From the NCBI GenBank assembly GCA_035356615.1, contig DAOQSN010000028.1:10559-74558 (forward strand): 64,000 nucleotides of DNA, read 5' to 3'. Position numbers and translations under genes: made by a program. Under the pieces are notes generated by a model, which worked only from the letters and a program-made list of their open reading frames with translations, had not been told where the DNA came from and searched no databases. Source of the stretch: JAKQDH01 sp029558835. GTDB taxonomy: Bacteria; Planctomycetota; Phycisphaerae; UBA1845. Within the stretch, counting starts at the first letter, position 1. The number at the start of each line of letters is the position of its first letter. Below, in pieces: positions 26,667-35,765 of this stretch.

Positions 26667-28748
26667 ATGGCTAAGTTACCGCTGGCCAAGCTGAAACAGG
26701 CTTCGACGTTCACGAAGCACATCGGCATGGCCGCGCCCATGGCGGCGCTAGCGCTCATCCTGGTCATTCTCATCCGGCTGCCCACGCCGGTGATGGACCT
26801 GCTGCTGCTGATCAACATCAGCCTGTCGGCAGTGGTGCTGCTGACGGTGATGTACGTCAACGGGCCGCTGGAGTTCTCCTCGTTCCCGTCGCTGCTGTTG
26901 GGGCTGACCCTGTTTCGGCTGGTACTCAACACGGCCACCACGCGGTTGATCCTGACCGACGGGAACGCGGGCGTCGTCATTGTTACCTTTGGGCAGTTCG
27001 TGGCGTCCGGCTCGCTGGCGGTGGCGGTCATCATCTTCGCGATCATCGTGGTCATTCAGTTCGTGGTGATTACGAAGGGGGCAACGCGCATCGCGGAAGT
27101 GGCGGCCCGGTTTACGTTGGATGGGATGCCGGGCAAGCAGATGGCCGTGGACGCGGACCTGAACGCCGGCATCATCAACGAAGAAGAGGCCAAGCGGCGG
27201 CGCGAGGAGATCACCCGCGAGGCTGACTTCTACGGGGCGATGGACGGGGCCAGCAAGTTCGTGCGGGGCGACGCCATTGCGGGCGTCATTATTACATTTA
27301 TCAACATTCTCGGCGGCATCTACGTGGGCCTGGTGGAGTTGGGCCTGCCGCTGGGGGATACCCTGCGGAAGTTCACGATCCTGACGATGGGCGACGGGCT
27401 GGTGTCGCAGATCCCGGCGTTTCTGGTATCGATCGCGGCCGCGATGACGGTCACGCGTTCGGCCGCCAAGAAGAGCCTGGGCGATGAGTTGTTCAGCCAG
27501 CTCACGGGACAACCGGTGGCGCTGGCGGTGACGGCCGGTTTCCTCGGGGTTCTGCTGCTCACGCCGTTGCCGAAGGGGCCGCTGGTGTTGCTGGGCGCTT
27601 CGTGCGCGGGGGTCGCTTACGCGCTGGGCCGCGGCAAGCAGGCGGCCTTTGCGCAGGCGGCGGCGGCGCGGGCCAAGCCGGCGGGACCGGAACGCGTGGA
27701 GACCTTCCTCGCGCCGGACCCGATGGAGCTGGAGGTCGGCTACGGACTGATCCGGCTGGTGGATCGCAAGCAGGGCGGGGACCTGCTGGACCGGGTGACG
27801 AACCTGCGGCGGCAGATCGCGCAGGAGCTGGGGATCGTGGTGCCGCCGATCCGCATCCGCGACAACGTGCAACTGGCGCCCAACCAATACCGGGTCAAGC
27901 TGCGCGGCTACGAGATCGGGCGCGGCGAGGTGATGCCGGGGCATCTGCTGGCGATTGATCCGGGCACGGTGAGCGAACGGATCGGCGGCATGGAGACGAC
28001 CGAACCGGCATTCGGCCTGCCCGCGCTGTGGATCGCCGAGGAACACCGCCACGACGCGGAACGCCGCAACTACACGGTGGTTGAGGCTTCCAGCGTTCTC
28101 AGCACGCACCTGATCGAGCTCATCAAGCGGCACGCCGACGAGTTGCTCACCCGCGGCGAGGTCAATCGATTGCTGGACAACCTCAAGCAGCGGTCGGAGA
28201 AGCTGGTCGAGGAGATCGTGCCCAACGTGCTGAAGCCGGGCGAGGTGCAACGCGTCTTGCAGTCGCTGCTGCGTGAGCGCGTGCCGGTCCGCGACCTCGA
28301 GGTGATCCTGGAAACAATCGGCGACTGGGCCACGCGGACCAAGGACGCCGAAATCCTCACCGAGTATGCCCGCAACGCCCTCGCCCGGGCACTGTGCTAC
28401 GCCCACCGCGCGGATGACGGCAAGATCCACTGTATCACGCTGGACCCCCAGCTTGAGACGCTCTTGCAGAAGAGCATCGAGCGTTCCGACCGGGGGTCGC
28501 ACCTGACGTTGCCGCCGCCGGTGCAGGGGCGGGTTGTGCAGGCGATTCGTGGGCAGGTGGAGTCGGCCACCGCGGCCGCCCGGGGTCGTTTGCCGGTCAT
28601 TCTGTGTCCGCCGCAGATTCGGGCTTGGGTGCGGCGGCTGATCGAGGGGGTGCTGCCGGCCGTGGCGGTGCTTTCGTACAACGAGGTCGTCCGTGGGTTT
28701 GAAGTTGAGTCGCATGGGATGGTGGTGCTGAGCCATGATGAAGTTTAG
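26667..28748 (+). CDS. flhA: Flagellar export gate protein FlhA
   Basis: A protein of 693 residues, the standard length. About eight transmembrane segments fill the first 330 residues (for example LLLLINISLSAVVLLTVMYV, FAIIVVIQFVVITKGATRIAEVAARF and the FHIPEP loop that reads ARFTLDGMPGKQMAVDADLN). The C-terminal cytoplasmic ring domain (LEVGYGLIRLVDRKQGGDLL, TRKDAEILTEYARNALAR-like) binds chaperones and FliI/FliJ. The ATG is preceded by a weak site. It overlaps flhF by 14 bases. Confidence 0.96.
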   Translation: MAKLPLAKLKQASTFTKHIGMAAPMAALALILVILIRLPTPVMDLLLLINISLSAVVLLTVMYVNGPLEFSSFPSLLLGLTLFRLVLNTATTRLILTDGNAGVVIVTFGQFVASGSLAVAVIIFAIIVVIQFVVITKGATRIAEVAARFTLDGMPGKQMAVDADLNAGIINEEEAKRRREEITREADFYGAMDGASKFVRGDAIAGVIITFINILGGIYVGLVELGLPLGDTLRKFTILTMGDGLVSQIPAFLVSIAAAMTVTRSAAKKSLGDELFSQLTGQPVALAVTAGFLGVLLLTPLPKGPLVLLGASCAGVAYALGRGKQAAFAQAAAARAKPAGPERVETFLAPDPMELEVGYGLIRLVDRKQGGDLLDRVTNLRRQIAQELGIVVPPIRIRDNVQLAPNQYRVKLRGYEIGRGEVMPGHLLAIDPGTVSERIGGMETTEPAFGLPALWIAEEHRHDAERRNYTVVEASSVLSTHLIELIKRHADELLTRGEVNRLLDNLKQRSEKLVEEIVPNVLKPGEVQRVLQSLLRERVPVRDLEVILETIGDWATRTKDAEILTEYARNALARALCYAHRADDGKIHCITLDPQLETLLQKSIERSDRGSHLTLPPPVQGRVVQAIRGQVESATAAARGRLPVILCPPQIRAWVRRLIEGVLPAVAVLSYNEVVRGFEVESHGMVVLSHDEV

Positions 28749-29928
28749 GACGTTTCGGGGCCGCTCGATGGCCGAGGCGCTCGCCCAGGTGAAGAAGCAC
28801 TTCGGACGCGACGCGCTGATCCTCAACACCCGCGCGTTCACTCAGGGCGGGTGGTTCGGGATCGGCGGTCGGCCATGCGTGGAGATCACGGCCGCTCCCG
28901 CCGACCAGGCGGCCTTGTCGCTCTGGACGCAGCGGCGCCGCTCCGCGGGGTCTACGGACGGCAACGCGGCTGCGGAAGCCAAGCCCCCAGCGGAGTTGCC
29001 CCAGGCTCCCTCCGGTCCGTCCCAGCCTGCCCCCGATACGCTGGTCGCGGAGTTGGGGCATGTGAAGTCCATGGTGCAGGACCTGGTACGGGAGACGCGC
29101 CGCGCGCGGGCGGCCGACGTGCCCGAGGAACTTTTTGAGTCGTATCGCCACCTGATCGAGCGCGAGGTCGCGGATACCGTTGCGCTGCAACTGATTGACC
29201 GGGTGCGGAGCGAGCTGTCGCCGGAGCAGTTGCGTGATCGGCGGGCGGTTCGGGCGCGCCTGGCGGCCGCCCTGGAGGAGATGCTGCCCGTGGCCGGGCC
29301 TATCCGTCTGGCGACCGCAACCGGCCCGACGATTATCGCCCTCATCGGTCCCACCGGCGTCGGCAAGACGACCACCATCGCCAAGCTGGCCGCCAATTTC
29401 TGCCTGCGGGAGAGGCGCTCGGTCGGGTTGATTACGATCGACACGTACCGCATCGCGGCCGTCGAGCAGCTTCGCACCTACGCCCAGATCATCAACGTGC
29501 CGCTGGAGGTCGTGGTCACACCGCCCGAGTTGCGGGCGGCGGTGGGTCGCATGCAGGACCGTGACTTGGTGCTGGTGGACACGGCCGGCCGAAGCCAACG
29601 CGACACGGCGAAAATCGAGGAACTGAAACGCTTCTTCGAGGCTGTACGCCCGCACGAGGTGCATCTGGTGCTGTCGAGCACCTGCGGGGAGGCCGTTCTG
29701 AAAGAGGCGATCGAGCGGTTCTCCGCGCTGGGCATTGACCGCGTGATTCTGACGAAGCTGGATGAGGCGATTGGCTTCGGCGTCGTGCTGACGTGCCTCC
29801 AGCAGGCGGCCGCCAAGCTGTCGTACGTAACTACGGGGCAGGATGTCCCGGATGACATCGAGGTGGGGGAGGGTCGGCGCCTGGCGGCGTTGATCCTGAA
29901 CAACCGGGAGCCAACGGCCGCGATGTAG
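28735..29928 (+). CDS. flhF: Flagellar placement GTPase FlhF
   Basis: A protein of 397 residues of the SRP-GTPase group. The N-terminus (MKFRTFRGRSMAEALAQVKKHFGRDALILNTR) is the FlhF-specific B domain; the middle is Ala/Pro rich; the NG domain follows, with P-loop GPTGVGKTTTIAKLAA, DTYRIAAVEQLRTYA, the DTAGR motif and TKLDEA. FlhF fixes the pole and number of flagella and works with FlhG. A second Met at residue 2 could be the start. Gene order flhA-flhF-flhG-fliA is typical of polar flagellates. Confidence 0.95.
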   Translation: MMKFRTFRGRSMAEALAQVKKHFGRDALILNTRAFTQGGWFGIGGRPCVEITAAPADQAALSLWTQRRRSAGSTDGNAAAEAKPPAELPQAPSGPSQPAPDTLVAELGHVKSMVQDLVRETRRARAADVPEELFESYRHLIEREVADTVALQLIDRVRSELSPEQLRDRRAVRARLAAALEEMLPVAGPIRLATATGPTIIALIGPTGVGKTTTIAKLAANFCLRERRSVGLITIDTYRIAAVEQLRTYAQIINVPLEVVVTPPELRAAVGRMQDRDLVLVDTAGRSQRDTAKIEELKRFFEAVRPHEVHLVLSSTCGEAVLKEAIERFSALGIDRVILTKLDEAIGFGVVLTCLQQAAAKLSYVTTGQDVPDDIEVGEGRRLAALILNNREPTAAM

Positions 29929-29954
29929 CGGGTGTGTGCCCTGCCGGGAGGCAA

Positions 29955-29992
29955 AGGACTGCGAATGCAAACGGCAGAATTCAGAATGCAGA
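29955..29992 (+). repeat. GCAGAATTCAGAATGCAGAA tract
   Basis: A short low-complexity element in the flhF-flhG gap, using the reverse complement of the TTCTGCATTCTGACTTCTGC words before flhA. It indicates one repeat family present in two orientations. Confidence 0.5.
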
Positions 29993-30037
29993 AAGGGCCG
30001 GCTCGACGGGGGGGCAGGTGACGCAGGGGTAGTGGCG

Positions 30038-30910
30038 ATGACGCAACAAACGGCAGACATCCCGAGGGCGGACCAGGCCACGCGGCTGCGCTCGCTTGCC
30101 CGGCACCGGGCGCGACGCGCCTGGACCCTCGCGGTCACCAGCGGCAAAGGGGGGGTGGGCAAGACAAATATCGCCGTGAATCTTTCGATTTGCCTGGCTG
30201 CTCGGGGGCTGCGGGTCACGCTGGTTGATGTGGATATGGGGTTGGCCAATGCGGACCTGCTGATGAATCTCCGGACACGGTACACGCTGGCCCACGTGCT
30301 TTCGGGCGTGCGGACCGTCTCCGAGATCGTCACCCCGGCACCCGGCGGGGTGAAGCTGGTGCCGGGCGCCAGCGGCCTGGAGCAGGTTGCCAACCTGTCG
30401 GACTTCGAGCGGCAGAGCCTGATCGCCGGCCTCAGAAGGCTGGAGCACAGTACTGATATCGTGGTTCTGGACTGCGGGGCGGGCATCTCCCGGAATGTGA
30501 CCGCCTTTGCCTCCAGTGCCGACGAGGTGCTGGTGGTGACCACCCCGGAACCGACCGCCCTGGCCGACGCCTACGCCATGATCAAGGTGCTGAACCGGGA
30601 CTCCTACCCGGGGCAGGTGGGGCTCTTTGTGAATATGGTGGAAAGTCGGGCCCAGGCCCGGGCGGCCTATCGCCGGCTGGCGGAGGTGGCCACAAGATTT
30701 TTGAACTGCCCGGTTGCAGACCGCGGGTATATGTTGCATGATACTTGCGTAGAGCAAGCGGTACAGCACCGGTGCCCCTTCGTGATCCGCTCGCCGGGAT
30801 GCAACGCGGCGGCGTGTATCGCGGCCACGGCGGCCCAAGTGGTGCGGATGTCGCCGACCGCCCAGCGGGGTGGCGGCTTCTTCCAGCGGGTCGTCGGGTT
30901 GTTCGTCTAG
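30038..30910 (+). CDS. flhG: Flagellar number regulator FlhG, MinD-like ATPase
   Basis: A protein of 290 residues. Deviant Walker A SGKGGVGKTNIAVNLS near residues 38-53, the LVDVDMGLANADLLM and LDCGAGISRNV motifs are those of MinD/ParA ATPases of the FlhG (YlxH, FleN) subgroup, which caps flagellar number and antagonises FlhF and FlrC-type regulators. The ATG is chosen because the frame upstream passes through the low-complexity tract; it also gives the usual FlhG length. A C-terminal amphipathic helix (RGGGFFQRVVGLFV) suits membrane binding. Confidence 0.92.
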   Translation: MTQQTADIPRADQATRLRSLARHRARRAWTLAVTSGKGGVGKTNIAVNLSICLAARGLRVTLVDVDMGLANADLLMNLRTRYTLAHVLSGVRTVSEIVTPAPGGVKLVPGASGLEQVANLSDFERQSLIAGLRRLEHSTDIVVLDCGAGISRNVTAFASSADEVLVVTTPEPTALADAYAMIKVLNRDSYPGQVGLFVNMVESRAQARAAYRRLAEVATRFLNCPVADRGYMLHDTCVEQAVQHRCPFVIRSPGCNAAACIAATAAQVVRMSPTAQRGGGFFQRVVGLFV

Positions 30911-31072
30911 GGACCCGGTGGTACAGTGCCCGCTTGAGGTGCGGTCAGCAGGGATGCTGGCGACGGACGTGCAGGCGGCGGGTTGGATGCCTCGGCTGAT
31001 GCCCGGGGCGGGGCATGGCGCGGCCCGGACCCGACCGACCGGTACGGAACGAGCAACAGGGACGGTTCAGGG

Positions 31073-31378
31073 ATGGTCGCTCGTTTCGCAGCGGCAACGC
31101 TGGGACTACTCGCCTTTACGCTCACGGTCATCGCGGGGCTTGTCGTCGGCAATCCCGTGACCGTGACGCTCTCGCGCAGCATCCTTGCTTTGTTCCTGTT
31201 CTCACTGCTCGGTCTGGCGCTGGGCGCGGTCAGCCAGATGATTATCGCCGAGCACGAGGCCAAACGCGTGGCCGAGATCCAGGCACGCTACCGGGAAGAG
31301 GAGAACCACCGCGACGCCGGCGTTACCCCCGTACCCATGGAGGGCCCCAGCGGGGAACCGGCGTCAGTTTCCGCCTAG
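31073..31378 (+). CDS. Small membrane protein, LapA-like, between flhG and fliA
   Basis: A protein of 101 residues with two transmembrane helices: FAAATLGLLAFTLTVIAGLVVGN and ILALFLFSLLGLALGAVSQM, then a charged cytoplasmic tail (EAKRVAEIQARYREEEN). I can say only that the layout resembles LapA/DUF1049-type small proteins and that it lies inside the flagellar regulatory operon. The start ATG follows GGACGGTTCAGGG. A specific flagellar function is not supported beyond position. Confidence 0.7.
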   Translation: MVARFAAATLGLLAFTLTVIAGLVVGNPVTVTLSRSILALFLFSLLGLALGAVSQMIIAEHEAKRVAEIQARYREEENHRDAGVTPVPMEGPSGEPASVSA

Positions 31379-31474
31379 CCGTCTACCCTCGGGTCCTGCC
31401 GTCGGCCCCTCGGCGTCCTGCCGGGGACGGGCGGCACGGCCCACTGAGGCACGGATGCAGAAGGAGTGGACGTG

Positions 31475-32254
31475 ATGCGACTGACGAAGAAAGAGGCTGA
31501 CCCGGCCGCTCTGTGGCGCCAGTTCCGGCGCACCCCGTCGAAGGCCCTGCGCAACCGGCTGATGGAGAACTACCTCCCCATCGTCAAGTACAACGCCGAG
31601 CGCATCAGTGCCAAGCTCCCCGACGAAGTGGAATACGACGACCTGGTGTCGGCCGGGGTGTTCGGTTTGATCGACGCCATTGAGGCGTTCGACATCGGCC
31701 GCGGAGTCAAGTTCGAGACCTACTGCTCCCCGCGCATCCGCGGGGCCATGCTCGATGAGCTGCGCAGCATGGACTGGGTGCCGCGCCTGGTGCGCAGCCG
31801 GGCCCACAAGATCGAACGCATCGCCGCCGCGTTGCAGTCCACGCTCGGCCGCACACCGACCGGGGCCGAAATGGCCGACCACCTCCGGGTGCCGGAGGAT
31901 GAGTACGAGAAGTTCGCCCGCGACGCCACGGCCGTCATGCAGATTTCGCTGTCTCGCCGGTACAACGAGAGCGACTCCAACCGCGAGCTGTGCGAGATCG
32001 ACGTGATCGAGGACCGCCGTGGCCGCGACCCCATCAACGACCTGCAGCGTAAGGACTTGAAGGAGCTCATTACCCGGGGGCTGACCCGGGCGGAACGGCT
32101 CATTCTGATCCTGTACTACTACGAAGAAATGACGATGAAGGAGATCGGGGCGACGCTCGATCTGTCCGAGAGCCGGGTCTCGCAGATGCACTCAGCCATC
32201 CTGGCCCGGCTGAAGACGCAGCTCGAGCTGCGCCGCAAGGAGCTGGTCCGCTAG
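31475..32254 (+). CDS. fliA: RNA polymerase sigma-28 factor FliA
   Basis: A protein of 259 residues. Region 2 (ENYLPIVKYNAERISAKLPD, then VEYDDLVSAGVFGLIDAIEAF and FETYCSPRIRGAMLDELRSMDWVPR) is the FliA/WhiG pattern; region 3 follows; region 4 (LTRAERLILILYYYEEMTMKEIG, then ATLDLSESRVSQMHSAIL) gives the -35 contact. It directs late flagellar and chemotaxis genes and would be held inactive by FlgM, which is not in the window. AAGGAG lies eight bases before the chosen ATG; an in-frame GTG nine bases earlier overlaps that site and is rejected. Confidence 0.95.
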   Translation: MRLTKKEADPAALWRQFRRTPSKALRNRLMENYLPIVKYNAERISAKLPDEVEYDDLVSAGVFGLIDAIEAFDIGRGVKFETYCSPRIRGAMLDELRSMDWVPRLVRSRAHKIERIAAALQSTLGRTPTGAEMADHLRVPEDEYEKFARDATAVMQISLSRRYNESDSNRELCEIDVIEDRRGRDPINDLQRKDLKELITRGLTRAERLILILYYYEEMTMKEIGATLDLSESRVSQMHSAILARLKTQLELRRKELVR

Positions 32255-32465
32255 ACGGGTGCCGTGGTCAGAGCCGCGGGGCGCGAGCCCGCGGACGTGT
32301 CCCGCAGCTAGCGCAGCGGGCTCGGACGGGCGGGTGGCACGGGTCCGCCGTCAGCGCCGGGTCGTGCGGGTCCTCGTCCGGACAGCGCGTGATCGTTGCC
32401 GGGGACTTCGAGTCCCTGAAGGGCAGCCCGTCCTCTTTCTTTTGTCGCCGCCCGGAGCAAGCATC

Positions 32466-32789
32466 ATGTCGCAGATTCCCTCCGACATCGCCGCTTCCGC
32501 CATCCAGGCCGGCTACCATGCCAAGGACACGGCCGAGGCCCGCGACGCCCGCGCGGCCGCCCGCACCCACGCCGACCCGGCGCAGCCCAATAAGGTCGGT
32601 GAGGCCGGCGAGATCGTCGAAACCGATGACCGCGACGCCGAAGTCTACGCCGACGCCGAAGGCACCGGCAGCCAGGGCCGATCGTTCAGCACGCCCGAAG
32701 CCCAGTCTGAGGAAGAATCCCCCCAAGAGTCCACCCCCGGCATCACCACCGACGCCGACGGTCACCTCCGCGTTGACCTTGAAGCATAG
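32466..32789 (+). CDS. Small acidic protein of unknown function
   Basis: A protein of 107 residues, acidic and low complexity in composition (MSQIPSDIAASAIQAGYHAKD, then AEARDARAAARTHADPAQPN). The C-terminal half (EVYADAEGTGSQGRSFSTPE ... GITTDADGHLRVDLEA) is conserved in a second, damaged copy 600 bp downstream, which means it is a real, duplicated gene. I recall similar small proteins next to fliA in other planctomycetes, but I cannot name a function. Probably soluble and disordered in the first half. Confidence 0.65.
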   Translation: MSQIPSDIAASAIQAGYHAKDTAEARDARAAARTHADPAQPNKVGEAGEIVETDDRDAEVYADAEGTGSQGRSFSTPEAQSEEESPQESTPGITTDADGHLRVDLEA

Positions 32790-32803
32790 GAACGCGATGG
32801 AGA

Positions 32804-32832
32804 AGTAGCGTCGGCCCCCCGTGGCCGACGTG
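32804..32832 (+). repeat. R4 palindromic repeat
   Basis: Reads AGTAGCGTCGGCCCCCCGTG then GCCGACG. The stem CGTCGGCC pairs with GGCCGACG around a short loop. Copies are at 47503-47533 and, inverted, at 54621-54647. Confidence 0.7.
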
Positions 32833-32883
32833 GAACACGCCGAACGCACCGGCTTCGCACCAGGGCACGTCAAGGACTACGCT

Positions 32884-33290
32884 CGGTTCGACGGCGGCCC
32901 TGGAAGGGCCGAGGTTCGTAGCCCAGGGTGGCAACCCTGGGTAACGAACGCGCCCTCTCTTTCAATCAATATGAGCCCCGGCGGGGCGACAGGTGGACGC
33001 AGCCGTGGTTTCGCCGTGTCACGATCTGTCGCCCCGCCGGGGGTTGATGGTATGTACGACGGTTGTCGCACCCAGGGGCTCACGCCCGCTGGCTACTGAC
33101 TTGTGCCCCCTTCGGGGGCTGACTATATGTGATGCCCACCGTGTGCCGGGGGGCTCATGCAGCCTGGCTGCTGACCAGCACGCGCCGGTTGGCCGGCCCC
33201 GGAAGGGCCCAAGTTGATAGCCTGCGGCCTCAACCTTGGGCAAGAAAGCCCCTCTCCTGCTGCCCGGCTATTTCAAGATCCGATTTTGAA
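32884..33290 (+). repeat. Composite palindromic repeat mosaic, copy 1
   Basis: Ordered blocks: GGCCCTGGAAGGGCC; GTAGCCCAGGGTGGCAACCC; a spacer; GAGCCCCGGCGGGGCGACAG with its partner CTGTCGCCCCGCCGGGG; CACCCAGGGGCTCACGCCC; TGCCCCCTTCGGGGGC; a further GGCCCCGGAAGGGCC. The same blocks in the same order occur at 39290-39760 and 44790-45060, and the first two at 37220-37280. It fills the whole 510-bp gap with no coding sequence. Confidence 0.75.
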
Positions 33291-33299
33291 TTAGCCGGG

Positions 33300-33575
33300 A
33301 TGGGAGGGGGGGCCAGAGCGCGGTGCCGACGGCCCCCCGGGGCGTTCCAGCCGTACGCCGCCGGTGCCCACGGCCGCAAGACTGCCAGGGCCCGTGAGAG
33401 TGGCCGGACCCGTGACCGCGACGCCGAAGTCTACGCCGACGCCGAAGGCACCGGCAGCCAGGGCCGCCCGTTCAGCGAACCCGAATCCGAGACCGAAGAA
33501 GAAACCGGGCCCCCATCCACCCCCGGCATCACCGCCGACAAAGAAGGCCGCGTCCGCGTCGATCTGGAGGCATAG
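33300..33575 (+). pseudogene. Damaged second copy of the small acidic protein gene
   Basis: The last ~55 codons (DRDAEVYADAEGTGSQGR, FSEPESETEEETG, GITADKEGRVRVDLEA) match the gene at 32466 in both sequence and frame, and the upstream part keeps short matches (YAAGAHGRK versus GYHAKD). The original N-terminus MSQIPSDIAAS is missing and is replaced by repeat-derived codons. The copy could still be translated from an ATG at its left end as a 91-residue chimera, but I read it as a decaying duplicate. It abuts the end of repeat mosaic copy 1. Confidence 0.6.
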
Positions 33576-33752
33576 GGTCGGTCCCTTCTGCCCCTCAGCA
33601 GCCCGCCCGTGGCCTGCGGCTCCAGCCCACGCGCAGCACGTCGGCCGGCAAGGCGAAGGCGAGATGAGTGGTGTCCCTGCTGTTCGTGGGTTGCCACGCT
33701 GCAGGGTCTAGTGTACGCTTACCGCCGACAACCTATCGAGGAGCGCGACACG

Positions 33753-35765
33753 ATGAAGTTGATCAGCGTAACAGTCACGAAGTTCCGCAACATCCTCGAT
33801 TCTACCGACGTGCACATACAAGATGACGTGACCTGTCTCGTTGGCAAGAACGAGTCGGGGAAGACGGCATTTCTGCACGCCCTCTACCGCTTGAATCCGG
33901 CCCGCCCCATCGCCTCGTTCTCGGTTCCCGAGCAGTACCCGGCGTGGCTGGAGAAGCAGGACCGCTTGCGCGGCGAGGATTTGGAGAAGGTCACGCCGAT
34001 ACGGGCGGTTTTCGAGATCGAGAAGGACGACCGAGCCGCGATTGACGAGCGCTTCGGTAAGGGCGCATTGACGTCCGCTACTGTCACTCTCGCGCGAGAG
34101 TACAGCGGTAAGAGGCTATTCCAATTCGAGACGAACGAGAGGAAGGCGGTGGCGCATGTCGTCGCCAGCGCGGAGATTCCAGGTTCGGTCGAGAGCAACG
34201 TCAAGAAGGTGGGTACGTTTGAGGCACTCAGCCAGCTCGTTGCGGAGCTGCAGGAGACTGGGAAGGGAGTCGCGGGCGCAAAGGACAGCGGGGACGATGA
34301 GGAGGCTTCCGTGCGCCGGGCGGAGGCAGCACAAGCTGCTACATCGCTTGAGAACCAGATTGTCGCGATGCTGAAAGGAGCCAAAGACTTCCAAGAGGGC
34401 GTGATGAACGCCCTGAGTGAGCGCCTGCCGAGGTTCTTCTACTACGCCGAGTACAGCAGGCTCCCTGGCTGCGTGAAGATACGTGAGCTCTTGAAGGCCG
34501 ACCCACGAAACCTGGATGAGGACCACCACACAGCCCTGGCGCTGCTTCGGTTAGCAGCAGCGGCCGACGACTACCTTCTGAATCCAGACTATGAACGACG
34601 TAAGCGCGAATTGGAGAACGTTGCGAATAGCCTCACTGCGGAGGTACTGAAGTACTGGACGCAGAACCCCGAGCTACGGGTGCTGATCGACATCAGCCAG
34701 GAGGTCCAGACCGGTCCGCAGAAGCCACCGACGCCTGTGCTTGACGAGCTCAAGGTACGCATGTGGGACGAGCGCCACTGGCTCTCGCTGCCTTTTGACG
34801 AGAGGTCTACGGGCTTCCGCTGGTTCTTCTCGTTTCTTGCTGCCTTCTCGCAATACGAATACACGAACGACCCCATCATCATCCTCCTTGACGAACCAGC
34901 GCTTGGTCTCCACGCCCGGGCTCAACGCGATTTCCTTCGCTTCATCGACGAGCGCCTCGCGCCGAAACACCAGGTCGTTTACACTACGCACTCCGCTTTC
35001 ATGATCCAGCCCGGAAAACTGGAGCGCGTACGAATCGTGGAAGACCGAGGGCGCGAGGAGGGCGCTCGAGTTTCGTCGGATGTCCTGAGCACCGACCCAG
35101 ACACGGTCTTTCCACTCCAGGGTGCGCTTGGTTACGACATGGTGCAGCACCTGTTCATCGCTCCGCATAACCTAGTGGTTGAGGGAACGTCGGATTACAC
35201 TTACCTCTCGGTCTTGTCCGACTTCCTCAGGGAGAGAGGCAGAACGTGCCTCGACCCTCGCTGGTCGATCGTGCCTGTCGGCGGTGCAGACATGATCCCA
35301 ACGTTCGTGGCTCTTCTCGGCGTTCACCTTGACGTGACTGTTCTGGTGGACGCCCAGAAGTCTGGGCACCAGCGTCTGTCGCAGCTTGCAGAAGGGGGCT
35401 ACCTAGCCCAGAAGCGTATCGTGACGATAGGTGAAGTACTCGGGCGCAAGGCAGGCGATATTGAAGACGTGTTCTGCAGTGCTGACTACCTGCTGCTTTA
35501 CAACCGGGCGTTTGAGACGAACATCAAGACCGAGGAGTTGACGGGCACAGATCCGCTTGTGTCCCGGATTGCGCGACATCAGGGCCTCCAACGATTCGAT
35601 CACGGGCGCCCGGCCGAGATACTTCTACGGCACCGCGATGAGCTTCTCCCCAGACTCCACGATGACACTCTGAGGCGGTTTGAGACGCTGTTCGAGCGCA
35701 TTAACGCGACGCTCCCAGCGGCTTTGCAGGTTGACCACGAAGGAAAGAGAAAAGAACGCCACTGA
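33753..35765 (+). CDS. OLD-family ATP-dependent endonuclease (AAA + TOPRIM)
   Basis: A protein of 670 residues. N-terminal ABC-like ATPase: Walker A GKNESGKT at 31-38, a long coiled insertion, then signature and Walker B region (IIILLDEPALGLHARAQRDF) and His switch (VVYTTHSAFMI). The C-terminal TOPRIM domain starts LVVEGTSDYTYL, but the usual acidic DxD reads D-A-Q (VLVDAQKSGHQ), so one acid is missing; GDIEDVF could supply the last metal ligand. OLD nucleases cut foreign DNA and serve in phage defence, alone (class 1) or with a UvrD-like helicase (class 2, Gabija). No helicase follows. Codon use is less GC-biased than that of neighbours, which suggests transfer. Confidence 0.85.
   Translation: MKLISVTVTKFRNILDSTDVHIQDDVTCLVGKNESGKTAFLHALYRLNPARPIASFSVPEQYPAWLEKQDRLRGEDLEKVTPIRAVFEIEKDDRAAIDERFGKGALTSATVTLAREYSGKRLFQFETNERKAVAHVVASAEIPGSVESNVKKVGTFEALSQLVAELQETGKGVAGAKDSGDDEEASVRRAEAAQAATSLENQIVAMLKGAKDFQEGVMNALSERLPRFFYYAEYSRLPGCVKIRELLKADPRNLDEDHHTALALLRLAAAADDYLLNPDYERRKRELENVANSLTAEVLKYWTQNPELRVLIDISQEVQTGPQKPPTPVLDELKVRMWDERHWLSLPFDERSTGFRWFFSFLAAFSQYEYTNDPIIILLDEPALGLHARAQRDFLRFIDERLAPKHQVVYTTHSAFMIQPGKLERVRIVEDRGREEGARVSSDVLSTDPDTVFPLQGALGYDMVQHLFIAPHNLVVEGTSDYTYLSVLSDFLRERGRTCLDPRWSIVPVGGADMIPTFVALLGVHLDVTVLVDAQKSGHQRLSQLAEGGYLAQKRIVTIGEVLGRKAGDIEDVFCSADYLLLYNRAFETNIKTEELTGTDPLVSRIARHQGLQRFDHGRPAEILLRHRDELLPRLHDDTLRRFETLFERINATLPAALQVDHEGKRKERH

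Noticed and set aside
32884..33290. CRISPR array in the repeat mosaics
   Set aside because: The blocks are different palindromes in fixed order, not one repeat with regular unique spacers, and no cas gene is present.
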